64,000 nucleotides of DNA from Warburgia ugandensis. Taxonomy: Eukaryota; Streptophyta; Magnoliopsida; Canellales; Canellaceae. A program made the translations under genes and the position numbers. Below, piece after piece: positions 1-12,400 of the stretch. The first letter of the stretch is position 1, and the number at the start of each line of letters is the position of its first letter. The notes beneath the pieces were generated by a model. It was not told the origin of the DNA, ran no database searches, and saw only the letters and a program-made list of their open reading frames with translations. Location of the stretch: positions 32,820,949 to 32,884,948 of the forward strand of contig CP141136.1 in NCBI GenBank assembly GCA_035236585.1, in the 5' to 3' direction.

Positions 1-3000
1 CATTTGGCCTGAGACACTCTTGGTGCAATCATAAAAGAGTGAATCCAAAAGAAATTATAAAATGCTGCATTTATAGGACCAAATCATAGCAAGCTTTCTA
101 TCATAATTGTTAATTCCATTTTGGTGGCTGTTCCATTTTAGCTACTAAAACAAAACAATATGAAATTCTGCTTATTTGGGAAAGGAATTTTAGTCAATGT
201 TTCCAAAATTTAAAAATAAAAAATAATTAAAAGACCAAAGTTTACTGGAAATCTAGACTAGAATGATTGGAATGGGCCAAAATTGGTTGCATGCTAGTTG
301 ATAAACCTGTTTTATGCTAGTTGCAATGAATAATTAATGAAAAATTAGAGATCTTTACTAGTAAGTTATATAAGTTGGCTAAATTGGTTATTACTACCTT
401 ACAGAATATTTTGGGCTAAGACAAGGGTCAACCCTAAATTAGTCTCTTGTAAGCAGGCCAAATAGGATAATAGTATAAATGAGGGCTCAAAGAAACCCTA
501 GCCCATCATAATATTTTATTATATAATAGTGGGTTATTTTAATTCCTATTGCCTGGCTACATCTATTACAATATATAAAATATGGGTCAAACTTAGTATA
601 TCTCTCTTTAGCTTTGGTCAAAATCATTCAAACATTTTTCAAAATTTGTTATCATATATCTTGATAAGTTTAGTGAAAACTAGATTTTGAGCTTAAACTC
701 TTGCTAAATTGGGCATCCTCCACTTTGATTAACATGAGTTTATTATATAAAATTGCCTATAGTTAGTTGCATCAATTTACATTATCACATAAAAACATTT
801 ATTCTTTTTGTATTCATTTTCCAAGTTCTAATTTGAAGACTCATTAATTGCAAAAGGAAGGGCATTTTATTGCATGTACTAACAACTTCATGTTTTGTGA
901 AGCTTTCTAGTCTTGTCAAGTCTTTTCTTCACTTGTCATTCAAAGTGATCTAAAGGGATTGGAAGCTTTCCAATGCAAAAAAAAAGAGTTTATAAATGAA
1001 TCAAATACTAGAGTGAGGAAAAAAATGTGGTAGTTGGATATAATTATCATAGTACCCAAGTTGTAGACTAGGTTAAAGAATATGTGGTAGTGAGGTTTAA
1101 TTATCATGGAAGCTAACATGTAGAGTGAAAATTGTGCATTATATACTTAATTTCTAAATAACAAGGTCAACTGGTTACATGTTGGAAAATATGTTAAACG
1201 ATCTTTAAACTTTTGACTAATGTCAAAAGTATTTGTATCATCTGGAACAACCAATAGAGACTGTCTCTAGTTGATGCAAATAATGTGGTTTTGGATACTG
1301 ATCTTTAAGAGGAGAGTTTATATGTGTCTTTATGTAAGTTTTGAATTTAGTTGGCAGTTCAAAACATTTTCTTAGAAAACAATGGACCTTTGATGCAGAC
1401 TAGGCTTTGGAGTAGTTGCAAGGAATGCTCCTTTGTTTTTGAAGAAATGACTAGTCCAACCCATTCTTTTGATTGTATGTACTGTTGATCCTTTTTCAGC
1501 CATTGATGACTTCATGATCTTTCTTGGCTTTTCCTATCATTGAGTAGTATTTTATTGTCATCATGACTAATCAAGCAAAGGTAAGCATAGTATTTAAGAT
1601 TTACATATGGACAAGTACAACTTGGGAGGTCAATCAATCAAGATGGTCCATGACTAATCTCATTTTTAAATTCACATCCTTGTTTCTCCTACTTCGATTA
1701 TGATAAGCTATTCTTGATCTAATTTCAATTCTAGGCTGGATAAACCACTTATTTGAGATAAGTATTCTTATGCTGTTCGTACTTTTTGTGTTGCGTCTTT
1801 GACGCTTTGTAATTTGATGTTGGAAAGTCATTGAACCGAAGAATTAGTGGAAAAAGGAGTTGACTCGAATATGCTCACAACTATAGCTTTGATAACTGTG
1901 CCATTTATGTGGTTTTAAACAATTCTGGTGGTTTGGTAGAGCAAAGATTGGCTGCCTACCAAAATCTAATTGTGATAAAAAAAGGATTGACTCGGGGGAC
2001 TTAGAGCATGATTCAAGGAGTTTACTTTTTTTGCTTTGTCCTTTAGAAGTGATCCAAAGTGTTTGATGATTGCCCATCCTAAAAACTAGAGATAGAAAAA
2101 AAGAAAAAAAGAAAAAAGGTGCTAGTATTGGATAAATCATGTGGCAATAAGATTTTATTTATTTTTTACCAAAAGAACATGAAAGTTGTGAATGGATATA
2201 TACAATTAGTTAATTTTAATAGGTACAAGTTCAGTTTATAACCAAATGGTTCATGTTAAACTAATTGCTAGACTTATTTTGCACCTTTTTGCCAATGATA
2301 AAACTGAATCTAGCAAGATATGATCGTACATCTACTTCACGTGAGGTATTTATATGCCTCTTCCTTCACTTTTTTCAATAAGTTAGGGAATAGTAGAGTT
2401 CTATAGTTTAAATCAATCTCCTAGGGTTTGGTTGGTAAGTTCTGTGGATACTTGATGTAAGTTAGCTTCATAGTTTTTGTAGTATGCTTCTTGTTTTTGA
2501 ATGATGACTGTAGATGCCCCTTCATTTCTTTTCTTTTTTTTCTCTATATGTTCTATATCACATACTCTTTTACACATTTTTTTTACCCTCATCGTCCACA
2601 TTCACATCATTTTGCATTATCTTAATGAACGAAAACTCTAGAATGATATGAAAGCTAATGTGAATGACCAATTCTCTCATTTCTCTCTTCTTCTTTTTCT
2701 TCTCATTGATGACACCCAATAATATCTTTCTTATGAGGCAAAGTTATTTTCTCAATTGAAGTGCCACTTATACTAGTCTTTGACATCCAAGATCCTAATT
2801 TGTAGTGTTGTTTTCTTTGTCCATAGACTTCTTTTCCAAGTAAAGGGATCGTTATGTAACAAGGGAAGTATGATATTTGTATAGATATCCTAGAAATATT
2901 GGAAAACTTTGAGGGACAAAAATTGAGCCACCTACGCATATGATCAACAAAATATAGACAATAATCATTTCAATGATTGGTTGGTGAAAGTTGGTGTTGA

Positions 3001-6000
3001 GCTGATCATCTTGGTGGGAGAAGTCCATCTAGATGCAAAGTCACTCAAGTGCTGCACGTGAGATGTGTACATAAACATTTCAAAATTTTCTTATAATAAA
3101 TATACATGATCAACTATTTATTACTTTGTGGGAGAAATCCATCTATTTATGGCAACAACTCGTTCAGCTTTAAGTGCTAGAAGCAACTAATTGTTGCAAG
3201 GTCCAACCTCTAGTCAGGGTTTGAATTGGTTTACGTATCTCTTCCAATAAGAGGTCTTATGGTAGCCAAGTGACGGCAAGCATTATTTCAAACCTTACAT
3301 TTCACAAAAGGATGGTGACTCATTGTGCAGTTATGATAGCCAAAGTATGTGAAGGGCTGACTAATATTCAAAGATTCCTATGTGGCACAATAAATGTTAA
3401 GATATGTAGATTTCCTCACTATTAGCATAATATATGTGGATTTCCTCACTGTCAATTTTGTTTTCTTTGGCTCCAGGTAAGGCTACATGCTCAAAAAGAG
3501 AGGAAGAAGGACCCTCCCTTTATACATGCTTGCTACAACATTTTTTTGTAAAACTCAACCATTCATCATTGTTTAGAATACTAAAAATAGGTAAATCATG
3601 AGAAATCAATATATTTTGACAATGCTAGCCTTTAGTTTTAGATCTTTCAAAAAGTTTAAAAACTGGATCTTTGTGATTTTGGAACTAAAGAAACATAGGA
3701 TAAAAACATCTTATGGGTATAAAATTTGATGTGTAGCATCTAATAGAATAGTTTCACCATGCATGAAAATTTGGGCATACTCATTCCTCTCCTTTGGAGT
3801 GTACACCTATTGGGGATCTTTTTCTTTTGTTGCTTGCCCTAAAAATTTTCTTCAATGATTTGTCCTATTAAATCTTTGATTAATGGGAATCCTATAAGAG
3901 CCAAAGTCAACTTCTCTTTTCTTTTTCTGTGCATCTATAGTGAAGGAACTTGCTTATGATTATTTCTTGCTTATATGAAGCTACTAGTAAGTTTTTTATA
4001 TTGAAAAATCTCCTATCAGTGATAGAATAAGATTTACCTTTTGCATCACAGTTAAAGGAAATATCATTTTCAAGTTAACTTTATTTTTTTTGTTTGGTGA
4101 AAATCTATTCAAAGCTTCTTTTGTTTTTGATAGGCCATGAACTAAATCAAAACCATTCTTGCTAGATCTATCTTGATGGACAATGCCCCGAAAAATATCA
4201 TGCATTAGGCATCTCTACTTAACAATTTAGATCACCCAAAATCTGGTCCCAGGAAATATTTCTTATTGGATCATTTGGTGTACTATGGATTATGGAAAAA
4301 ATATGGTACTCTAGGGAATAAACAGTAAGGTAAAAAGTATATGCAAGCCCCAACTTCCTATAATTCAAACCTTTCTTGCTAGTCCATGCCAAATACATCT
4401 TATCTATTTGATGCTAACTCTATGTTATTCTAATTTTTAAAAGGAAAGATATGGCCTGATATTAAGATTCTAGTGTCTTGATTACGTCTAATTTTGGTTT
4501 AGTTCAAGGAGATTAAGCTCTTAAAAGATAAGTTTTTGACTTTCATGTATTCTTTTCAAAGTAGATGCTCAAGAGAAGGGGAAGAACTATATGCCCCTTT
4601 TATCATGTATGGTAAATTTTTAATTATTATATTAATTATGATTATTTACATTTAACCCATGAGAAATCAATGCATTTAAACTATCACTTGTTTTCATTCT
4701 TTGAAAAAACTAATAAAAGTAGATGGTCATGATTTTTTACCTAAAGAAACATAGACTAAAAACATCAAATTGGCATGAACTTTGATGTTTAACCTATCCA
4801 AGCTATTCTTATCATGATGCATAGGATAGATCAACAAAAAAAAGTTTTGTAATGCATAAAAAGGGGCTACTCCTTCCTCTCCTCTTAAGCACATACTCAT
4901 ATCTAGACTCTTCTTTTAAATAGTGTTTTTCTCAATTACAACTGAATGAAATCAGAATCCAATGAAAACATAAACAAATAAAATAAGAAGTCTAACTAAT
5001 AAGAAAAGCTAGGAATAAATAAAAAAGGGAAAGAATACTAGAGAAACATTCTATTAATAGGCATCATCAAAGCAACTACAAATGTAAGAAACTAGATAAC
5101 TATAAATATTCCCTTATTTGGTAATGACAACCCATTGGCAAGATGTCATCTCTTAGGCACATTGGAATTATAACATGCTTACCCCTTCAAATGGACTTAA
5201 ATTCAAATGTTGGTTTATTTCAAGTGGCCAACCTCCTAATTTAGTTCAATTCAAGAATAAATTCTACCTAAAGATCAAAGTCAAAATTCTTTGCCCATTC
5301 TTTTTAACGTACTCTCTCTAATAAAGTTCTTCTCAATTATAATTGAATTAAACCTGAATCCTAGTAAAAAATAGAAACAATTAAGATAAGAAGTCTAACT
5401 AATAAGAAGACTACCTAGAGAAACTTCCTCTTAAGAATCATCCATTAAAGCAACTACTAATGTAAACTAGACAAATACAATTCCCTCTTACGCAGTAATG
5501 ACACCCCACTTGCAAGATGTTCTGTCCTAGGCCTATTGGTATTATACTACTTTACAACCAAGAAAGAAATGGCTGCTTCTTTTACCAGACGAGATTTGTT
5601 TTGCATGGCCTATTTAAGAAGAGATGTAGAACTTGAGTAGTTTGGATCATAGATATGCTAAACAAACATATACTTTTCTAATGGGTGGACAATATAATAG
5701 CACAAACATGAGAGTAGTAAGTGGTATTTAAAAAAGCAGAAGTAATCCTTGTCTATTATCCATTATGCTCCCATATTCTCATCCATTTAGTGATCTAAAT
5801 CCTTTTTTCTCTGGTATTTAGAGCTGAAAAAAATGAATAGATGCTCCTTCGCACAGGGTAGATGGGTAGTATCCCAATATCTTCTTCAACATGTGACCTT
5901 AATCCTCAACCTATCCTTGTTTCAGAACATTCTAAGTGGTCGTCTTTATTATAGAATCATACATATTGCAATCATTGAGTGGAGCAACATTGGATGGATG

Positions 6001-6600
6001 GCTTCCCCACCTATCTAAGATGTGGCTTAAGAAATGAGTAGTTTGGATGACAAAATACAAGACCTGATAATGTACTTTTTAGCTGGGCACTAAATGCACA
6101 ACACTCTAAATACTCTTGCTAATACTTGGCGTGTGCCTTTAGTAACTTGGGAAAATTATAGTGTCTCTACTTATAATTACATCTAGGATTGATGTTTAAT
6201 GATCCAAATGTTGGCATGTTGATATAGAATGCCCATAAATTGAGGTAGATTATCTTTTTCGTCCAACTTTATGCCTAGTCCCATTTCAACTAGCTACCTC
6301 CAAATGGAATTTTGCTAGAAGCTCTTCACATTGAACCTAAGTGAACCCATATTTTACGAAGGGCCAATTAGCTAGTGTTGTTGAGAATCTTATTTGTGTG
6401 ATAACACCAAATTCATTCCAATCCAATCATATATGGACGAATTTGGTATAATTGTATAAACTAGACTATATGAGCCTTCTCAACCTAGCCCAAATAATCT
6501 TATGTTATTGAAACTACTGCTGATCAAGATACTGAGGAAAGGACAATTTATAGTATACTCTACATTGATGGGCATAATATTCTATGGGACTTAATGCCCC
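1..6600. other. AT-rich intergenic DNA, no supported gene
   Basis: No reading frame here shows a recognisable domain, and the open frames are short, low-complexity and overlapping. The stretch is AT-rich with many A and T runs. Two diverged local duplications are visible: a block near 3430-3800 recurs near 4540-4900, and a block at about 4915-5188 recurs at about 5325-5552. It is probably old transposon sequence that can no longer be assigned. Confidence 0.5.
4915..5552. repeat. Diverged direct duplication, two copies about 410 bp apart
   Basis: Copy 1 (about 4915-5188) and copy 2 (about 5325-5552) share a run of landmarks in the same order: 'aagaagtctaactaataag', 'agagaaac', 'aaagcaactac', 'gtaatgaca' and 'gcaagatgt'. 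The copies differ by many substitutions and small indels, so this is an old duplication. No coding potential is seen. Confidence 0.5.
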
Positions 6601-6629
6601 TTCTTTTCCCTTTACCTCAAGACCATGTA

Positions 6630-7850
6630 GTGCATGTGCTAAGCCCTAATCCCGATCCCCAAGTTAGTTTAGCCAAGCTCTTAGTTTTGTTCTCTCTTGT
6701 ACTTAGGTCATTCAGAGTCTCAACATAGGAAAGCACACTCAAATGAAATAAGAAAGCTCTTCTTCATTAGTTTAAAGAAAGCTCACAACTCTTTGATGCT
6801 TTACAATTGAGGCGTCCTTATTTATAGGTCTCATCCTATTCACCTTTTTAATGGATAGTTAAGATTATTCCACATGTCACTAATTCAGAGTTTTGTTTCG
6901 CTACCTTCTAATAACTTATGCGAGCTTACCTCTTTTGAACATATCTTCAAAAAAATGGTCCTAACTCCTTAAGTCAAGTTCAAAGTCTTCATGGGCTATC
7001 TTCTTAGCCTAGAACTCGATGCAATGCCTCTGAGAGGGGCTAAAAGACCCTCTAGCCTATCAATTTGTACATAGTGCTTCCCTACCGTTTTCCTAAAGCA
7101 TGTTCCTAATTATTGAAGGATAATTCCACTCCTTAGTTACATGAACTATCATCTTTAGGTGATTTTATAATGATGAACATGGTCATTACAATATAAAGGG
7201 TGCCCATTGTCACAAGCCCACAAACTAGCACACAAGCCTAAGGAATTGGCTAAGAAGACCAGACTTACAGCAGGCCTTCTCGGCCCAACTTTAAAAGGCC
7301 CAAATGCTTGGATGGACTATGTAAATAGTTTTGGGAAGGCTCTAGACTAAAAAATGGCAGCCCTGGTGCACGAAGCTCCCGCCTATGCAGGGTCCGGGGA
7401 GGGGTGGACCACAAGGGCCTAAGGTACACAGCCTTACTTTGCATTTTGCAAGTGGCTGTTTCTACGCCTTGAACCCGTGACCTCAAGGTCACACAATGAT
7501 TCTAGACTAATCCTTGTAGATATCTAGCTTAGTTAGAATGTTCTAGAGAAGGATCATAATCAGATGTATGACATATGTGCATAATCACAACTATTGGTTA
7601 AAGAGGTGACAACCTACGTAGAGGATGGAGAACCTCATTTGCAAACCACCTCATACTTATAAAATACTATTATTGAGTGTAATACAAGTTCATATCTCAC
7701 TCTACCACTCTTGTGTGCTTTTCCAAGTGTGTACGAGTTTTCTGCTGGTCTCAAGAGCTAGACACTACATGCCTAGTTTGACTCGAAGCATAGCGGGAGC
7801 GTCGGACGGGCGAGAGGCTGCTTGAGCAATAAGCTTACTTTTGTTTTTGT
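6630..7850. mobile_element. LTR-like segments, weakly supported
   Basis: At 6640-6930 a segment resembles, in outline, the LTR of element B at 16889-17441 read on the same strand: an 'agaaagctc' stretch, then 'cttatttatag', then 'attattccacatgtcac'. At 7500-7740 a segment reads like a + strand LTR leader ('tataaaatactatta', then 'gagtgtaatacaag'). Neither has a partner copy or clear ends, so these are probable LTR fragments only. Confidence 0.3.
7351..7500 (-). mobile_element. Au-type SINE, 5'-truncated, with 10-bp target duplication
   Basis: Read on the - strand, the element carries the B box inside a GGTCACGGGTTCAAGGC block, then 'ACAGCC', 'TTGTGGTCC', 'GGACCC' and the 'GGGAGCTTCGTGCACC' end typical of Au SINEs. 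The 5' end with the A box is missing, as expected from incomplete reverse transcription. It is flanked by perfect copies of TCTAGACTAA at 7341-7350 and 7501-7510, so the truncated form is what inserted. It is a tRNA-derived Pol III retrotransposon that depends on LINE machinery. Confidence 0.85.
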
Positions 7851-8289
7851 TCTTTTAAAATGGTGAGATAATGGTAAGCCGTATGTGTGCCTACATTCAG
7901 GGCCTAGCACCTGTAAAGGCAGCAAAGAGGTCCCCTCGCTGCTTATCCGTTTCTCCAGATTTCAATGGCTAGGGTAGAACCTTGGATTGGCTTGGTTGAG
8001 AAAATTGAGCTCCTACTTACACATCATGTCGACATAGTATCCTCCTTCCTTCCCACTTGTTCTCTCTCAATTCATTTTCGCAAGCCAGCAACTCTACTGA
8101 TATCTGTCACATATTGCTTACATGGCGACCCGTGGCTTGCATGACCAAATACCGCACGTGCTTTGATCATCTTTAGAATCTCGCTTTTATATATGCTTTC
8201 AACTATGATTGCATAGTTCATGCCGGCAAATATATTGGAAAATTATGAAACACTTTGGAGAAAAGACGGTGAGAGGAATGCTAAACCAG

Positions 8290-8393
8290 ACTCATAGCTT
8301 TCTAACCTAAGCCATGAAAGGACCCATTTTTAGATGATTGGACTCAGAGCTTTCTAACCTAAGCCATGAAAAGACCCATTTTTAGATGATTTG
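8290..8393. repeat. 52-bp tandem duplication, two units
   Basis: Two adjacent 52-bp units (8290-8341 and 8342-8393) share 'gctttctaacctaagccatg' and 'acccatttttagatgatt'. They differ at only a few positions, so the duplication is fairly recent. It lies about 940 bp upstream of the hemoglobin start codon; no function can be read from it. Confidence 0.85.
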
Positions 8394-9333
8394 AAACGTT
8401 TATATAACTGCTCGTACTTCAGATATCTTGTAAACAGAAAAAAAAAAAAAAAAAACATTTGCATGTTATAAGATCATGTTTTTTGCTTTCTAATATATAT
8501 TATTGTTTATAAGGCTTCTAGTGCTCCATGAAAAGAAGAATTATTTAGATGTTAAATCATCTAAATTGCATGATTTATGAATTAGGAAACTTCCAAAGCC
8601 AAAACAATTAGCTGAACCAGATAGATCATCTATAGGTGGATCCTTTCATGAAAAAAGTTGGAGCACTTTGGTTTAACATTTCTGAAGACTGCTATTAGGA
8701 TGTGGATTTAATTTTAAACTTGATTGTGTTTAACTCGGTAAACTTTCTTTTAGAATTTGAAAAATGCAAGAAGTTTTTGAAGTATTTGGGGACATGAATA
8801 TGTTTGGACTTATGAAATTTTTTGTTTTGTTACTTCTTTTATTTATTTATTTATTTTAAGTTAGACACACACACCCCCACCTTGATGCGCCTGGTGAAAA
8901 GTTTTCTTCAGAATCGTCTTTAAGCTATTTCCGTCCATATTCTAATAAGTGGGGTAAAATGACGTAGGATCAAATGATTGGATTGATGGGGTCCAGCATA
9001 TCAATGGAGGATGACCGCTAATAATCAAATGAATACGGTAAGTTGTCGTGTGATGCCCCTTCTTTCCGTTTATCTGATTTCTACGATTTCAGCTATCATG
9101 TGCACCCTTTATTTTAACTTCCTAGCCGTACGATTCCTGTGATAAGAAAAACAAATGTTCAGATGATAGAGTCATGCGCCAGCTTGGAATGCTGTAAAAT
9201 CAGAGGGGTTCCAGTACCAAAACAGGGTACCATGGGTATGATTTTTCTGTAACAAGTACAAAACTACGCATTGACATACAATGACTCATTTCTAATCTCT
9301 CTCTCTCTCAAGGGTCGAGTGTTAAGAGAGAGA
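8394..9333 (+). other. Upstream region of the hemoglobin gene
   Basis: This stretch precedes the hemoglobin start codon. It has no coding feature. It holds an A run near 8440-8454, a TTTA run near 8838-8860 and a short CT tract (about 9297-9309) just 5' of the start codon. No convincing TATA box can be tied to a transcription start. It presumably contains the promoter and 5' UTR. Confidence 0.4.
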
Positions 9334-9470
9334 ATGCAGTCCCTCCAAGAGAAAGCATCGGAATACAGTGGAGTGGCCGCAGATGATGCATTTGCCATTG
9401 ATCAAACCAATCTCTACCACTTACTGGGCCTCCAGACCTTTGTTGATCTCTCTACCAATTTCTACAACAG
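9334..9470 (+). CDS. GLB3: Hemoglobin exon 1
   Basis: Codes 45 full codons plus two bases, from the start Met to the helix B motif STNFYN. The exon ends ...TACAACAG and is followed by GCCAGC, so the expected GT donor is absent. Joined to exon 2, the split codon reads AGT (Ser) where related proteins have Arg. Confidence 0.85.
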
Positions 9471-12400
9471 GCCAGCTCTCTCTCTCTCTCTCTCTCTCTA
9501 ACTAAATTCTTGAAAGAAAGCAGTACAATTCGAGCTGAGCAGACAACTTCTCTGCTCCTGGTTTTTCTCATTAGTTTCTCTCTTTGCTAATGCCAACAGT
9601 GTCTATAACGACGAGGAAGAATGGTTCCGTTCCATATTTGCAAATTCGACCAAGGAAGATGCAATTCAAAACCAGTATGAATTCCTTGTGCAGAGAATGG
9701 GAGGCCCTCCTCTGTTTTCTCGGCGGAAGGGTATTATTTCATTTTTACTTTTTTTGTTTTCCTTTTGATAGTTTCTTTGGGTTATGGGTTTTGCATGCAA
9801 AGTTGTTTCTTGTCACAATTTGTTATGACACACAGTTGGGATCTGAACTTTTGTCTATGGAATCATATGGGCAGAATATCTGTTTTTCCGTAAGTTTGCA
9901 AATGTTCAAATTGATATGGATGGAAAAAAGAAAAGAAAAGAAATTATATGAAGACACTTTTTCCTTTTAGCCAATTCATTGTTTGAAACTTAGAAACTGA
10001 AATTGTTCATCTCATTGTTGGACCAGAGATATTGGAATTTAAGTCGGGCTTAGATTTTGGCTTCATCAAGCTTAACTACACGTTGATCGTGATCTGACAT
10101 TAGAATGGTTGTAATTTCACTATTGACCGTGAACTCCATGCTCATAGTTTCTATCTTCATGGTTTGAATTTATTGTACTACTTTTTGGGTTTCAGTAAAG
10201 TGTAAGATCAACTCACAGACATCAATGCACCTTCTAGGAATACGCTTGGTCACAGGTTTGATTTCCCCTTTGGTTGAGGATTACAAGTCTTTGCTTGTAA
10301 CATAAAAAGGAAAAAAAAAGAAGAACAGTGTAAGAGCAATTGAGAACTCTGGTGTATTTTGGTCAGTCGGCATCCTTTAACTATAATTTGTGGTCACTAC
10401 AGATATTCCTTGCTGGCAAGAGAAAACTAGAGAAATTACATATATAATAGAAGAAAGCCCCACCTCTAGGACATCCTCATACTATGCAAAATGTATTTAT
10501 GAGATAAGATTATTTTATTTATCTGTATTCTGGAAGGGAATTGGAAGTTATTCATTTGGGTTAACTCCTTACAAGTGAGCTAGCCATTCAAAAATATCAA
10601 GGCAAAGAGTTCAGGAGACTTAAATTCCTCTCTGCATGGTTGTCTCATTATGAGCTATACACCACAAACATGAGGAACCAAAAGAATACATCCACTAAAG
10701 GATGCTCTTTAATGAGTCCAGAGAGTTTCACCTGATGGAACTACATCTTGTGTTTCTTAATGATTGGTGAGCCTGCGGTCATGGAAAGGATTAGTGATGT
10801 AATCAAGGTGGGCGTTTTGGTTCAGAACAAGCACTTTTTGAAAGAATGCTTAGGAAGTGATCTTGCTTCCGGTAAGATACCTTTTCTTTGCTAAGTTTTT
10901 TATTCATTGAGATATCTATCTTGGGCTTGATTTCAGTGGTTGAATTTCTAAAATGACAACTGTAGAACTGCTAGCATTGACATCTCATCAGATATACAAA
11001 AGATTGCATTTGATATGACCTTCAAACTTTTTGACTTTTTCTTTCTTTTACAAGAAAATGATTGGAAATTGATTGTTGCATCTTTTTTGCACTTACACCA
11101 GATTTGATGTTATACCCTTTGTATCTTTTTTGCACTTACGCCTAGGTTTGAAGCACAGTTTTGAAAACCTAAAATACTAGTGAAATTTGTCACCTTAGAA
11201 AACTCACTCAATCTTACAAGGTTAAACTTACCACTGGAGAGCAAACATGTATTGCCTCTTAAAACATTGAATGCACCTAAAATTGAAAGAGCCCTAGTAA
11301 TACTCTCTTAAAAAGGATTTATCATCCGGAAAGACTTTCAGCTGCTTCTGTGTCAAACAAATAAAATCATAATGGAAAACCCACAATCTCTAAAAGCTTA
11401 GAGTAATTTGAGGAAAATTGTTTTGTGTAAGATTGTTTGGACTTGAATTGGTATATATCTTAAAGTCTAGAAAAGAATTGGCGTAATAAAAGCTTCCTTG
11501 AATTGTGCTTTTGACATGGACTGGAGAAGGTAAACTCATATGTATGACTGAAACAACCTGTGGAGGTGCTCTGGCAGTATGTTTATTACATATTTATCAA
11601 ATTCTTATTTGTCAACTCTTCTTTTTGAATGCTATAAAACATTTATATAGATATGAGAACTTGTGTACATTTGTGGTGTCAAAATAAGAATACAACATTT
11701 TGGATATTTGCTTGCATGACTATCAATGTCAAAGTGTTGAATATCACAGAAGTTAAATATTTTAATTTTCTCTTTGACAAAACTCAAGTATAAATGAGAA
11801 TATCACTAGTAAAGATATGATCATGACATTTTTGGAGTGGAGCAGAGAAGATAGTTTAGTTGAAGTAAATATAAAATAATTCTTTTTCAGTGAAGAAGCG
11901 GAATATGAAACTATTCTTCTCCTATTGTTAGCTATTGAATACCAATCGAACACATGACCTCAAGTGTGCCTTGGGTTTTTAAAATACAATTTTCAAGACA
12001 AACACATTTTGAAAATCGGGATCCTTATTAGAATTTTTTTTTTTTTTTTTCCCAAAATCATAGTTCTTTTCAAAACACCTGAGGGTCAAACACAAGTACG
12101 AAAATCAAGACTCACATCTGAGTCCCATACACAAGATTTAATTTAAAAACATTCTTAGGCATTACTATCCATAGCACAAATAATAATTTAAGGATTTACC
12201 ATGATTGAAGTCTAGCACATAATGCTTTATTACACCAATAGTACAAAAGAAAACATAATAAATAATAAAGATAGTTCTTGTAATTGGTGTCTCACTTTTT
12301 TAGCCACTTTCGATCTCTAGCCCCTTGAATCTCCTAGTCCAAGACTTTCGCCTTTCCATGATAATTTGCAGGTTCTGTAGTGTATTGACTATACAAAGAT

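Noticed and set aside
3430-4900. A ~1.1-kb-spaced diverged duplication as a defined element
   Set aside because: Shared landmarks (such as 'catgagaaatcaat' and 'taaagaaacatag') are visible, but boundaries and terminal repeats are not, so no element is called.
9584-9970. A single 128-residue frame as an independent gene
   Set aside because: It overlaps hemoglobin exon 2 in another frame and runs into intron 2; the hemoglobin frame has clear family motifs.
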